Source: Anaerocolumna chitinilytica
GTDB lineage: Bacteria; Bacillota; Clostridia; Lachnospirales; Lachnospiraceae
Assembly (NCBI RefSeq): GCF_014218355.1
Contig: NZ_AP023368.1
Span: forward strand, 3,969,501 to 4,033,500
Reading direction: 5' to 3'
Length of the DNA: 64,000 nt
Part shown: positions 55,417-64,000 of the stretch, piece after piece
Position numbering within the stretch: position 1 is the first letter of the stretch
Layout of the letters: each line of letters opens with the position of its first letter
Position numbers and translations under genes: made by a program
Notes under the pieces: model-generated
Told to the model about the DNA's origin: nothing
Seen by the model: the letters and a program-made list of their open reading frames with translations, nothing else
The model's database searches: none

Positions 55417-57711
55417 CTAACGGGCTATAGGAACTACTAGTTCTTCCTGCCCTAAAGTATATGGCTTTTCATAAATCAGAACCTGTATGCCAGAACCTTT
55501 CTTGGTGGAAATCTTCATATTATCTTTATCTACTGAAACAAAGAGAACATCCCCCCCAAAATGAATCTTAAAGGAATAACTCTTCCATTCCTTTGGCAGG
55601 GCGGGAGCAAAGGTGAGTTCTTTTCCATCTGACCTCATGCCGCCAAAACCGTAGACGATATTCATCCAGGCGGCTGCAATAGATGTAGTATGAAGGCCTT
55701 CCCCTGTATTTCTGTTATAGTTATCAAGATCCATTCTGGTAGCGAAACCAAAGAACTTATATGCTTCCTCTTCCTTCTTTAACTGAGAAGCAAGGATGGA
55801 ATGAACGGAGGGGGAGAGGGAACTCTCATGTATACACCTGGGTTCATAATATTCATAATTGCTCTTTAACTGAGCATCTGTAAAATCTCTGTTATACATC
55901 AGCATTAACATCAGAACATCCGGCTGCTTTAACATATCGTTGCGGTATATTCTGTCATAAGTCCAATGATGATACAACGGGAATTCTTCAATCGGTATCT
56001 TATCTATATCAATATGAGGAAGGTTAAAATATCCTTCATGCTGTTCAAATATACCTGTTTCTTTCTCATATGGAATGTACATATGCTCGGCAATATTACG
56101 GAAATATTCTATCTCTTCTGTGGTAAGACCACGGTCTTTTATAATCTCCTGGTAAATTTCAGCTGCCTTTGCCCCACATCTTGCAAGTACATCAAGAGTA
56201 TATTCCAGGGTCTTCTTTCCCATATAGTTGGTATAGCAGTTGTTGTTCACCATCATCTGGAATTCATCCGGACCCATTACCCCATAAAAACCATAACGTG
56301 TCTTATCTGCACTCCAATCTCCTCTGGTAGCAAGCATTCTGCTTAATTCTATTAAAATAGGAAGTCCTTTTTCAAAGATAAATTCTTCATCACCGGTTAT
56401 ATTCTCATAATGCCAATATCCGTAAGCAACTGCCGTGGAAGCCTGAAGCTGCAGGCTGGCATGCTGCCAAAGAGAACAACACTCTCTTCCGGTAATGGTA
56501 GCGATGGGATAGAAAGCACCTTTACAATCAAGAGCTTTTGCTCTCTCCATTGCTTCAGGAAGTGTGAGATATCTAAATTCCAGCAAATGCTTCGCTGCTT
56601 CCGTATTATTGAAAATGTAAAAAGGAAGACAGTAGGCTTCTGTATCCCAGAAGGTATTGCCGCTGTATGCTTCACCGGTCAGACCTTTCGCACCGATTAT
56701 GGTTCCTTTATCAGCGCCATGATAGGTCTGATGCATCTGAAAGATACAAAAGCGAATACCCTGCTGGTTTAATTCGTCTCCCTCAATCGCTATATCAGAA
56801 TCATTCCAGGTATCCTCCCACCATTTAAGAGTATCCTCTTTTAACTCCTCGTAGCTTAGTGCAGCGAGTATTTTGGAATTCTCAGCACATTTCCCTTGAA
56901 ATGCATCTTTTTCCTGGCTGGTGGTTCCTTTTCTGCTGATATTTCGAATAAGCTTTGTAAAAGACAGGGTCTTTCCTTCTTCTGCTCGAAGTAAGAATCT
57001 TCTTACCAGCTTTTTATCTTCTCTGATATCCGATTTTTCTTCATAGTCGCACTGAAACCGGCAGCTTACGAAAAGGGACTGATCCGTACTTACAGTATTA
57101 CCAAGCATAGTGATGCCATCTTCTTCAAAGGTGGTATCTGCCACATTCCACATGCTCCTGCCTGTCATATGGTGAATCTGTGTAAAATCAATACCGGAAT
57201 AAAGGATAACTTCTCCGGAGAAATTAAGTGGTGTTATCTTTATTTTTTGTACCGCTATTTCAGCTTCCTTCATCGAAAGAAACCGCTCGAATTCCAATCT
57301 TACTTTCTTGCCGCTCTTTAAAATCCATGTATAACTTCTGGTCAAAATACCGGTCTTTAAATCAAGCACTCTTTCAAAATCCTCAAAAGTACTGGTATTA
57401 AGATCCGCACATTCGCCGTCTGCTTCTATTCTTGTATATAACCAGTCAGCAGAATTCACAATGAATTCTGTTCTGCTTATGATTCCTTTGTAGCCAGATT
57501 TCTCTAAATCTGCTCCTTCATAAATTCCGTTGAAATAGTTACCAATCAGGCCGTCTCCTGAATATCCTTCGTCAAAGCTGCCTCTGGTTCCCATATATTC
57601 ATTCCCCAGGGAAAATATTGATTCTGAGACAACTGCATACTCTTTGTCAAAGCCCGTCTCAACTACTCTCCATGGGTCTACTTTATAATAAATATCTGCT
57701 GATTTTGCCAT
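55417..57711 (-). CDS. GH65 glycoside phosphorylase (second, divergent type)
   Basis: This 764-residue GH65 enzyme differs clearly from its neighbour. It has the N-terminal KVDPWRVVETGFDKEY..FSLGNEYMGTRGSFDEGY, the barrel motif NTFWDTEAYCLPF at about 352-364, presumed acid Glu483 in GVMGPDEFQMMVNNNCYTNYM, and the phosphate-loop region YEYYEPRCIHESSLSPSVHS. The replacement of HE after GPDEF/Y by QM suggests another acceptor specificity. It probably acts on a related oligosaccharide imported by the same system. GAGGT precedes the ATG. It is the fourth gene of the operon. Confidence 0.9.
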   Translation of the reverse strand: MAKSADIYYKVDPWRVVETGFDKEYAVVSESIFSLGNEYMGTRGSFDEGYSGDGLIGNYFNGIYEGADLEKSGYKGIISRTEFIVNSADWLYTRIEADGECADLNTSTFEDFERVLDLKTGILTRSYTWILKSGKKVRLEFERFLSMKEAEIAVQKIKITPLNFSGEVILYSGIDFTQIHHMTGRSMWNVADTTFEEDGITMLGNTVSTDQSLFVSCRFQCDYEEKSDIREDKKLVRRFLLRAEEGKTLSFTKLIRNISRKGTTSQEKDAFQGKCAENSKILAALSYEELKEDTLKWWEDTWNDSDIAIEGDELNQQGIRFCIFQMHQTYHGADKGTIIGAKGLTGEAYSGNTFWDTEAYCLPFYIFNNTEAAKHLLEFRYLTLPEAMERAKALDCKGAFYPIATITGRECCSLWQHASLQLQASTAVAYGYWHYENITGDEEFIFEKGLPILIELSRMLATRGDWSADKTRYGFYGVMGPDEFQMMVNNNCYTNYMGKKTLEYTLDVLARCGAKAAEIYQEIIKDRGLTTEEIEYFRNIAEHMYIPYEKETGIFEQHEGYFNLPHIDIDKIPIEEFPLYHHWTYDRIYRNDMLKQPDVLMLMLMYNRDFTDAQLKSNYEYYEPRCIHESSLSPSVHSILASQLKKEEEAYKFFGFATRMDLDNYNRNTGEGLHTTSIAAAWMNIVYGFGGMRSDGKELTFAPALPKEWKSYSFKIHFGGDVLFVSVDKDNMKISTKKGSGIQVLIYEKPYTLGQEELVVPIAR

Positions 57712-57772
57712 ACTTAACCTCGTTCCTGCTCATGCTTTTTAACGTATGAGTGAAAGTGCTATTCTTTCCCTC

Positions 57773-58651
57773 TTAGCCCTTTAATGCTCCTGCTGCTGCA
57801 CCTTCTGTTATTTGCTTCTGGAATATCGTAAATAAAATAATAGGAGGTATAATAGAAAATGCCACCGCTCTTAGAACATCAACATCAGTGGCTGTGGAAG
57901 TTCTAAACATAAACAAACGTACCATAACTGTCTCTTTTCCGGACCCATTCAATATCAGATAAGGTAATAGGAAATCAGACCAGGCAGCATTAATTGCAAA
58001 GATAACTACTACCATAACAATAGACTTTGACAGCGGAAGTACAATACTTGCAAAGGTCTTCAGATATCCGCATCCGTCCAATTTAGCCGCCTCAATTAAT
58101 TCCTTAGGCAAACTTTCAAAAAACTGCTTAAATAATACTACGTAAAACGCATTGGCACCAAAGGAAAGCCATAGCGGTAAAAATGATTGATTCAAGCCAA
58201 TTCTGTTAATGTTTACAAACAGCGCAACAACGCTTGTTGTAGCAGGAATTAATAAGCTCCACATAACCAGTCCAAAAACTATTTTATGTCCCTTTGGCTT
58301 TAGAATTCCGATAACATAAGCAATGAGTCCGTTGAATATAACGGCACTTACTACACTGCCCCCAACAGAAATAAATGAATTCATATAATATCTTGCGAAT
58401 TTTAAACTTTTCCAGGTCTTTACATAGTTGTCAAAATTAAAACTTGACGGTATAATAGTCGCACTCCTTCTGAACTCTCTGATATCCTTAAAACTTGCGA
58501 GAAAAACCCATACAGGAGGAAACAAGGATACTACAATAATTGCAAAGCAAATAATATAAATCGCAATAACTAATGCTTTGGCGCGTTTGGAATGAAGGTC
58601 ATAGAAACGGACAACGCCGTCTTCTTTTTTTCTGTAATTATCAAAGAACAT
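57773..58651 (-). CDS. Sugar ABC transporter permease (MalG type)
   Basis: The 292-residue permease has six helices and an EAA loop, ELIEAAKLDGCGYLKTFASI, near residues 190-210. Family CUT1 permeases import oligosaccharides. AAGGGGG precedes the ATG. It lies 12 nt after the MalF-type gene, then 61 nt before the first GH65 gene of the operon. Confidence 0.92.
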   Translation of the reverse strand: MFFDNYRKKEDGVVRFYDLHSKRAKALVIAIYIICFAIIVVSLFPPVWVFLASFKDIREFRRSATIIPSSFNFDNYVKTWKSLKFARYYMNSFISVGGSVVSAVIFNGLIAYVIGILKPKGHKIVFGLVMWSLLIPATTSVVALFVNINRIGLNQSFLPLWLSFGANAFYVVLFKQFFESLPKELIEAAKLDGCGYLKTFASIVLPLSKSIVMVVVIFAINAAWSDFLLPYLILNGSGKETVMVRLFMFRTSTATDVDVLRAVAFSIIPPIILFTIFQKQITEGAAAGALKG

Positions 58652-58663
58652 TCAAACACCCCC

Positions 58664-59581
58664 TTAATTTTCTTTGGAAGCGGTAATCTTAAAATATAGG
58701 CCGCTTAATATAATCAACACGATACTCATCATAACAGACAAAGCTGCTGCCATTGGATAATTGTAATCTCGGAAAGCGTAGTTGTATACCAACTGCATAA
58801 CGGAGATACTGGCATTGTTTGGTCCGCCGTTGGTCATAACCAGTGGTTCGTAGATTATCTGGAACACAGAGATTATTTGCAGGATAAGTAAAGTCTTGCC
58901 CAGAGAAAAGATGCTGGGGACTGTAATGTATCGCATTCTACTTAATATACCCGCGCCGTCTATGGTTGCTGCTTCATATAGCTCGGGGTTAATGTTAGAG
59001 ATACCCGCCATATAGATTAAGGCGGTAGAACCTGCTCCCTTCCAAGTCATCGCAGCTACGATAAGAGGGATGGTCCATTTCGGATTGGTTAGCCAGATCT
59101 GGGGTGCTACCCCGATTTTATCAAGTAATATGTTCAAAACGCCTGTGTTTCCGGGACGAAAAAAGAATCCCCACATAAGTACAGTAGCAAGTCCCGGCAT
59201 AATATTAGGGAAATATACCCCTATTCTGAAAAAACTTTTGAAATGAGTTGTTTCCGTTATCAGTACTGCCATGATAATGGGAACAATAAATCCAATAATC
59301 AAAGACCATAAAATATAAACAAATGTGTTTGAGAATGCCGCAAGAAAATCCGGATGTTTTAATACTTTAATATAATTGGTAAGACCAACAAACTTCTCCA
59401 GACGAATTCCTTTTGCAGTGTAAAGGGAGAGTCGGATACTTTCAACCAATGGCTCCCACACAAAAAATGCAAATAACAGGATTGTTGGCAGCATGATAAG
59501 CCATCCTGTTAAATCTTTTCTTTTTATCCTACTAGTAGTCTTTGGTGCCTTATTTGCTATGTCATTTTTCGTTTCAGCCAC
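58664..59581 (-). CDS. Sugar ABC transporter permease (MalF type)
   Basis: The permease of about 305 residues has six helices, and its EAA loop ELYEAATIDGAGILSRMRYI identifies a CUT1 partner of the MalG-type gene. I start at a GTG (59581) because AAGGAGG lies 8 nt upstream; the in-frame ATG at 59605 would place that ribosome site inside the gene. The N-terminal 30 residues are cytoplasmic and basic. Confidence 0.88.
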   Translation of the reverse strand: MAETKNDIANKAPKTTSRIKRKDLTGWLIMLPTILLFAFFVWEPLVESIRLSLYTAKGIRLEKFVGLTNYIKVLKHPDFLAAFSNTFVYILWSLIIGFIVPIIMAVLITETTHFKSFFRIGVYFPNIMPGLATVLMWGFFFRPGNTGVLNILLDKIGVAPQIWLTNPKWTIPLIVAAMTWKGAGSTALIYMAGISNINPELYEAATIDGAGILSRMRYITVPSIFSLGKTLLILQIISVFQIIYEPLVMTNGGPNNASISVMQLVYNYAFRDYNYPMAAALSVMMSIVLIILSGLYFKITASKEN

Positions 59582-59673
59582 GCTATCTGCCCTCCTTGTA
59601 ATCATTTTGTCTTATCAGAGCTGATGGGCATCTCATTTAAGATCCCCATCAGCTTATGAAAAATATTTAATTA

Positions 59674-61146
59674 TTATTTATTAACGTTTTCGTCAAGAAG
59701 CTTCTGATAGTTATCATTAGCTGTCTTCATAAGAGAAGCAACATCAGCGTTCTTGTCAGTAATAACTGCCTGAAGAACCTTTGTAAGTTCTGAATATAAA
59801 TCCTGTGCAGAACCGGGCTCTTCTAATCTTAAGTTGCCATCAGTCTTAATGATGTTGAAGTAATCATTGTAAAGGTTCATGTCAACATTGCTGTATTCTT
59901 TCTGAACAGCGCTTTCAGCATCAAGAACCTTCTGATCAACCCAGCAAGGGAAACGAGGAATTACAGGAACTCCGCTGTCTTTTTTACTCTGAGCGCCAGC
60001 TTTCATACCAGCAATTGCTTCATCGGTAGCAACAGGTGCTTTACCCATAACTTCAAGATAATCAAGAGCTGCATTGATCTGATCAGGAGTAGCATCCTTG
60101 GAGAACATGTAAGGAGTACCGCCGGATAAAGAGTACTGTCCGCCAGGACCTGCAGGCAGGGGCACTAAAGCTAACTTGTCAGCAGGAAGTCCGTTAACCT
60201 GTGTAGGCTGGTCTACTGCATCATTGGCTGCTATATACATAGCGGCTGTACCTGTTCCTAAGTTTACAAAACCAGTTCCCCAATCTTCATTGGTAGGATC
60301 TGCTGTAAGTACATCATACTGCCATTTTAAAGATTTTACATATTCCATTGCTTTAATAGCCTCAGGAGTATTTACATTAGCAACGAATTTACCATCTTTT
60401 TCAAGAGTTAAAGTAGCACCGAAATCCCATGCAAGGTTGCTGAAATGCCAGCCGCCTGCATTATCTTTAGCTAAAAGGCAAAGACCAGCCTGACCTGTTT
60501 TATCTTTGATAGTTTTAGCAGTCTGTGCTAACTCATCCCAAGTCTTAGGATACTTCGGATATCCTTTTTCATCAACTAAACCAGCTTCTTCAAAAAGTTC
60601 GGTATTTAACATAAGACCAAGAGCATATCCATCACGGGGAATACCATAGATCTTACCATCTTTAGACAACAGGTTAAGGATAGATGGATTCATCGCTGTA
60701 TCCCAGCCTCTTGCTTTTAATTCATCGGTAATATCAGCAACGAAACCACCGTTGATAAGCTTCTGAGGTTCTGTATACCATGTTTCAAAAATGGTAGGAA
60801 GGTTTCCTGATTCTGCAAGAGAAACGAATGTATCTGTTGCATATTTGTAATAAGCAGGAACTACTTCTACATTGGGATGTGTCTCATTGAAAGTCTTTAC
60901 ATAGCCTTCATGAAGCTTAATATCATCTGTCTTTGTATCTTCAGGCCAAATACCAAGTTTTAATTGGATCTTCTCAGCAGGAGTATCTGTTGCTGCTTCC
61001 GTAGGAGTTGTTTCTTCTGTAGCTGTCGGTGTTGCGTCATTGGCGCTTGTATTAGCTGTGCTGTTATTCTTCTTGCAGCCAACAAGCATGGTTGCGATTA
61101 ATAAAAAGCACATAAGCATACTTACAAGTCTTTTAGTTTTTTTCAT
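59674..61146 (-). CDS. Sugar-binding lipoprotein of an ABC transporter
   Basis: The 490-residue family 1 solute-binding protein has a signal ending in LVGCKK (lipidated Cys near 23), then a Thr/Ala/Glu-rich linker (about 28-58). The domain has binding-protein motifs such as YKYATDTFVSLAESGNLPTIF and GIPRDGYALGLMLNTELFEEAG. It is first in the transporter/GH65 operon, downstream of a strong promoter with two LacI-type operators. Oligosaccharide import is inferred from family and neighbours; no ATPase gene is in the operon. Confidence 0.92.
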   Translation of the reverse strand: MKKTKRLVSMLMCFLLIATMLVGCKKNNSTANTSANDATPTATEETTPTEAATDTPAEKIQLKLGIWPEDTKTDDIKLHEGYVKTFNETHPNVEVVPAYYKYATDTFVSLAESGNLPTIFETWYTEPQKLINGGFVADITDELKARGWDTAMNPSILNLLSKDGKIYGIPRDGYALGLMLNTELFEEAGLVDEKGYPKYPKTWDELAQTAKTIKDKTGQAGLCLLAKDNAGGWHFSNLAWDFGATLTLEKDGKFVANVNTPEAIKAMEYVKSLKWQYDVLTADPTNEDWGTGFVNLGTGTAAMYIAANDAVDQPTQVNGLPADKLALVPLPAGPGGQYSLSGGTPYMFSKDATPDQINAALDYLEVMGKAPVATDEAIAGMKAGAQSKKDSGVPVIPRFPCWVDQKVLDAESAVQKEYSNVDMNLYNDYFNIIKTDGNLRLEEPGSAQDLYSELTKVLQAVITDKNADVASLMKTANDNYQKLLDENVNK

Positions 61147-61182
61147 AAATCTTCCCCTTCCTTATAATTAGGTTCTTATATA

Positions 61183-61196
61183 GTTTTACGTTAAAC
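61183..61196 (-). promoter_or_regulatory. LacI-family operator O2 of the sugar operon
   Basis: GTTTTACGTTAAAC differs by one base from the perfect palindrome at 61226. The two centres are 43 bp apart, about four helical turns, suitable for cooperative binding or looping. Confidence 0.7.
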
Positions 61197-61225
61197 CTCT
61201 TATGTAAATTAACTTCGTGTTGTTC

Positions 61226-61239
61226 GTTTAACGTTAAAC
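61226..61239 (-). promoter_or_regulatory. LacI-family operator O1 of the sugar operon
   Basis: GTTTAACGTTAAAC is a perfect 14-bp palindrome with the central CG common in LacI-family sites. It begins 2 nt downstream of the -10 box, over the transcription start. Confidence 0.85.
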
Positions 61240-61241
61240 TA

Positions 61242-61270
61242 ATTATAACAGTTGTATAATTTGTTGTCAA
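61242..61270 (-). promoter_or_regulatory. Promoter of the sugar transporter/GH65 operon
   Basis: Minus-strand TTGACA (61265-61270) and TATAAT (61242-61247), both consensus, are 17 nt apart. Confidence 0.85.
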
Positions 61271-61396
61271 TAGGTTTTAAATATATTTTTCTATTGTATA
61301 TATTGTATGTTGATACTTCTCTGAATAAAGGAAGGTATACTGCATAATTACAATGTATTCCTTACTTTCAACAGCCTAAGCTCTTTTCCGCTTCCA

Positions 61397-61461
61397 ACAA
61401 AAAAAGGACTGTTTTCTCAGATAAATGGTCATATGAACCATCACCCTTCAAAACAGTCCTT
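61397..61461 (-). terminator. uppP terminator
   Basis: AAGGACTGTTTT (61404-61415) pairs with AAAACAGTCCTT (61450-61461), with a small inner ATGGT/ACCAT stem and seven T on the minus-strand 3' side. Confidence 0.8.
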
Positions 61462-61472
61462 ACTCTTCGCTC

Positions 61473-62303
61473 TTAATGCACTACCAGGAAATAAATCACA
61501 ACTAAGATACCCAGTACTATACGATATATACCAAAAGCTTTGAAATCATGTTTCTTAATATATCCCATAAGGAATTTAATTGCCAGTATGGATACGATAA
61601 AAGCACTTAGCATACCAAGGATCATTACCAAGACTTCGTTTGTTGTATAGTTCAAGCCAAACTTCAACATTTTGATAAGACTGGCACCAAACATAACCGG
61701 AATTGCTAAAAAGAAAGTAAATTCAGCCGCTACTGATCTTGATACACCAATCAATATTGCTCCAAGAATGGTTGCCCCTGATCTGGAAGTTCCAGGTATC
61801 AAGGATAACACTTGAAAAATACCAATTATAATCGCAGTCTGATAAGTAATTTCCGCAAGGCTTGTTATTCTGAAATTCCCTCTGCTATTACGTTTTTCAA
61901 TGAAGATGAAAAGAACACCATAAACAATCAGCGTAATTGCCACTGTTATGTAGTTGTAAAACAAAGCATCAATTTTATCATCATAGAGTATGCCGATTAC
62001 CCCTGCAGGAAGCACTGCTACGACAATTTTAAACCACATATTCATAATATCCCATTTAATGAAGGGCTTATTTTTATTCTTTAGTTGAAAAGGGAATATT
62101 TTATTCCAATAGAGAACAAGGACCGCTAAAATTGCTCCTAGCTGAATAACCACACGGAACATTTCCATAAATTCCTTGCTTACCTTTAAAGGCATTAACT
62201 GCTCCACTAAAATCATATGCCCTGTGCTGCTGATAGGAAGCCATTCTGTAATACCTTCCACAATCCCGTAAAAAATAACTTTTAAAATCTCAAAAAAATC
62301 CAT
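61473..62303 (-). CDS. uppP: Undecaprenyl-diphosphatase (BacA/UppP)
   Basis: The 276-residue integral membrane phosphatase recycles undecaprenyl diphosphate to the monophosphate for cell wall synthesis and can give bacitracin tolerance. The two family motifs are EGITEWLPISSTGH at residues 16-29 and PGTSRSGATI near 170. About eight membrane segments are present and the length is normal. It is monocistronic; the ribosome site is AAGGTAAGG. Confidence 0.96.
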   Translation of the reverse strand: MDFFEILKVIFYGIVEGITEWLPISSTGHMILVEQLMPLKVSKEFMEMFRVVIQLGAILAVLVLYWNKIFPFQLKNKNKPFIKWDIMNMWFKIVVAVLPAGVIGILYDDKIDALFYNYITVAITLIVYGVLFIFIEKRNSRGNFRITSLAEITYQTAIIIGIFQVLSLIPGTSRSGATILGAILIGVSRSVAAEFTFFLAIPVMFGASLIKMLKFGLNYTTNEVLVMILGMLSAFIVSILAIKFLMGYIKKHDFKAFGIYRIVLGILVVIYFLVVH

Positions 62304-62677
62304 TTCTTAACCTTACCTTGCCTTCCTCCTTATTTGGACTCTTACATATAAGTCAGTCCATATGATAGTCTGGTATATTATAGCATATATTAATCCATTC
62401 TAACAGGGTTAAGTATTGAAATTATTCTTAATACTTTTTAAGTTTTTACTTAATATTATCGCTAGAGAACTATACACTTTAGGCAGTCCTTCATAAGTTT
62501 TCTTCTCTTTATATATCTGCTCTAATAATCCAGTAACTTCCTGTATAAGTAATTCTTATATCACCAATTATTGTATTTTTATATTTTAAGTGATATTATA
62601 AATAGTATGTAATAAGTAGTAAGTGATAAGTAAGCACCATATATTTACTATAAAATCATGGGCAATGGAGGATTTTA
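62304..62677. other. Gene-free region with promoter of the gene at 62678
   Basis: TTGTAT (62571-62576) and TATTAT (62594-62599) are separated by 17 nt and read right. Beyond this I see only AT-rich sequence and short purine-rich repeats (TAAGTAG-like) near 62605-62635. Confidence 0.5.
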
Positions 62678-63547
62678 ATGAATTTAACATTAGCAGAACG
62701 TTTTACACTTATAAGCTTTAACGGCAGAGAAAGTGAACACAGGGAAGCAGCGAAACAAAGCATATTAAAGATATTAGCTGTTGCTATCTACTTAGAAGAA
62801 CACTACAACAGTACTTCTGATATATGGACTTTTAGTAAGGAAGCTATTAAGTCCGCCATTAAAGGTGCCAATAAAAAAACATTGGAACGTACCTACTTCG
62901 AACGCTTGCAAAATTACCAGTTGATATCAAAAGTAAATAGTTTACTGGGCTGTGACTTATATTACGATAAAAATATTCAATTAAAAGTCTATGTCAGCAA
63001 TTCAAAAGAGTTTGATTGCCAACTAGATCAATTAAAAGCAGAATTTCTGGAAGAGGGGCCAATTACAGATGACAGCATTATACTGGTGTGGCTGCTCTTA
63101 GAGTCTTTAACTTTCTTCCAGGTCTTCTCCTGCTCAGAACAAGATAAGATTTTCAAGAAAATGACAAGACTCCGTGAGGAAAGTGAACTGGCCAAAAGAC
63201 TCTATCCCATTGAACTGCGTTCCCTTTGGGGTACTCTATCAGCCGGCTTTCTCCTTATGAAAAGTCAAGCTGCTGCTACTGAAACGGGAAAAGGGTTGAA
63301 CTATATCTTCCCGTTCTTTGAAAGGAAATATTCCGTATTTATCGATACAGAAAGTTACCTCCCCAATGCAGAAACACGGCTTAAGAATGTATTGGATAGA
63401 ATAGCTGCTCAGGGGCATGTTTACGAAGTACTACGTGGGGGAGCTGTCCCAATTGTTAAAATAGATAATGTTAAATATGAGCTTCTTCCAAGTGCTGTCG
63501 GAAAATATCCGGTACACGGCGTAAGATTACGACTTTATAACCTGTAA
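62678..63547 (+). CDS. Unrecognised 289-residue protein
   Basis: I do not recognise a domain. The soluble, mixed alpha/beta protein starts MNLTLAERFTLISFNGR. Residues about 30-110 are helical, with a possible winged-helix character (KKTLERTYFERLQNYQLISK), and a hydrophobic helix (ILVWLLLESLTFFQVF) lies near 145-160. The opening NLTLAE and the helical build weakly recall the GPP34/GOLPH3-like family, which I regard as unproven. GGAGG lies 6 nt before the ATG. A MerR-type regulator gene follows after 9 nt, so the two form an operon. Confidence 0.6.
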   Translation: MNLTLAERFTLISFNGRESEHREAAKQSILKILAVAIYLEEHYNSTSDIWTFSKEAIKSAIKGANKKTLERTYFERLQNYQLISKVNSLLGCDLYYDKNIQLKVYVSNSKEFDCQLDQLKAEFLEEGPITDDSIILVWLLLESLTFFQVFSCSEQDKIFKKMTRLREESELAKRLYPIELRSLWGTLSAGFLLMKSQAAATETGKGLNYIFPFFERKYSVFIDTESYLPNAETRLKNVLDRIAAQGHVYEVLRGGAVPIVKIDNVKYELLPSAVGKYPVHGVRLRLYNL

Positions 63548-63556
63548 GGAGTAAAT

Positions 63557-63820
63557 ATGTCCAGACAACGAACACTTGAAAAAATAGCGGATTCGGAATA
63601 TGTAACAATTGGTGAATTAGCCCGTCTTTCGAATACCAGATACAGTACCCTCAAATTCTATACAGAGGAAGGGATGCTGCCCTTTGAACAGGCAGATACC
63701 AATCTTACCCGAAGATATAAAAGAGTAGAAGCCTTATGCCGTATTGAGGAAATCAGAGAGATGCGTCAAAGCGGTAAAACCATACCGGAGATTAAAGCAC
63801 TTTACAATACAACCAGTTAA
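63557..63820 (+). CDS. Short MerR-type DNA-binding protein
   Basis: The 87-residue protein is almost only a MerR winged helix: YVTIGELARLSNTRYSTLKF, YTEEGMLPF and TRRYKRVEALCRIEEIREMR. No dimer coiled coil or effector domain is present, as in short MerR/BldC-like proteins. AAGGAG precedes the ATG. Linked to the preceding unknown gene, it may regulate or act with it. Confidence 0.75.
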   Translation: MSRQRTLEKIADSEYVTIGELARLSNTRYSTLKFYTEEGMLPFEQADTNLTRRYKRVEALCRIEEIREMRQSGKTIPEIKALYNTTS

Positions 63821-63878
63821 TTCTTTGTAAATGATTTATTTTTTTATATTCTACTTTTTACCAATCTCCCATCTGTAA

Positions 63879-64000
63879 TTACTGTACAGCCCCGCTCTCC
63901 TTCGTTTGCAGAATTACATTTTTGCTATTCGTAAGTCGGTCTAATGTTTCCTTATGGGGATGTCCATAGGAATTCATTAGGGTGACTATATTGGATACAA
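63879..64000 (-). CDS. C-terminal end of a ComEC-like metallo-beta-lactamase-fold protein (partial)
   Basis: A minus-strand frame enters from the right edge and ends at TAA (63879-63881), giving 39 residues including NSYGHPHKETLDRLTNSKN and a QTKESGAVQ end. This matches the C terminus of ComEC/Rec2-type metallo-hydrolase domains (YGHPxxExLxRL then a T..G segment). The rest lies outside the window, so it could be full ComEC or a stand-alone ComEC-like hydrolase. Confidence 0.65.
   Translation of the reverse strand, partial: VSNIVTLMNSYGHPHKETLDRLTNSKNVILQTKESGAVQ

Larger units (their letters stand above)
61147..61472. other. Regulatory region of the sugar operon and uppP 3' end
   Basis: About 326 bases holding two operators, the promoter and the uppP terminator listed separately. 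I saw nothing else in the 61271-61396 stretch. Confidence 0.6.

Overview
The window looks like chromosome from an anaerobic, low-GC Firmicute of class Clostridia, most likely a Lachnospiraceae close to the plant-polysaccharide-degrading Clostridium phytofermentans / Anaerocolumna type. This rests on AT-rich DNA, TTGACA-17-TATAAT promoters, strong GGAGG ribosome sites, a Trp T-box, paired GH65 phosphorylases with beta-phosphoglucomutase, LCP and L,D-transpeptidase wall enzymes and luxS. I see no rRNA, tRNA, CRISPR array, insertion sequence or phage. The species is inferred, not demonstrated.

Left part (1-17 kb): the end of an unknown gene plus bioY; an XRE-cupin regulator followed by potABCD polyamine import; a MarR-GNAT fusion; a hydroxyacid dehydrogenase, T-box-controlled trpS and a HAD phosphatase; luxS; two unrecognised linked genes; an L,D-transpeptidase; and a heterodimeric ABC exporter with one degenerate ATPase site. 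Middle (17-35 kb): a Ca2+-type P-ATPase, an oppBCDFA operon, a small orphan gene, enolase, an M32 carboxypeptidase, argH, and a MacB-like three-gene ABC system behind a promoter with a perfect 14-bp inverted repeat.

35-46 kb holds stress and immunity modules: an ABC ATPase/permease pair in one operon with SdpR- and SdpI-like proteins under a 36-bp palindromic operator, an LCP protein, the copA-copZ-csoR copper operon with a CsoR-type site and a duplicated 55-bp hairpin repeat, and a Nat-like ABC pair with a 30-residue membrane peptide. A radical-SAM-like protein fragment lies in the leader of the Nat-like pair.

46-61 kb is a carbohydrate region: chemoreceptor, discoidin-domain protein, beta-helix glycosidase, pgmB, a LacI-family repressor, two GH65 phosphorylases, and a binding protein with two permeases. 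Three near-identical copies of a 14-bp operator (GTTTAACGTTAAAC) lie before the repressor and before the transporter. A simple model follows: an imported glucoside is phosphorolysed to beta-glucose 1-phosphate, PgmB makes glucose 6-phosphate, and LacI represses both itself and import. No transport ATPase gene is present, so a shared MsiK-type ATPase elsewhere is expected. The right end carries uppP, an unknown gene with a MerR-like partner, and the tail of a ComEC-type metallo-hydrolase.

The least explained features are two long hairpins of apparently one family (17444-17588 and 52822-53081). They share base sequences and an asymmetric GGAC/TGT internal loop but have unrelated stems.
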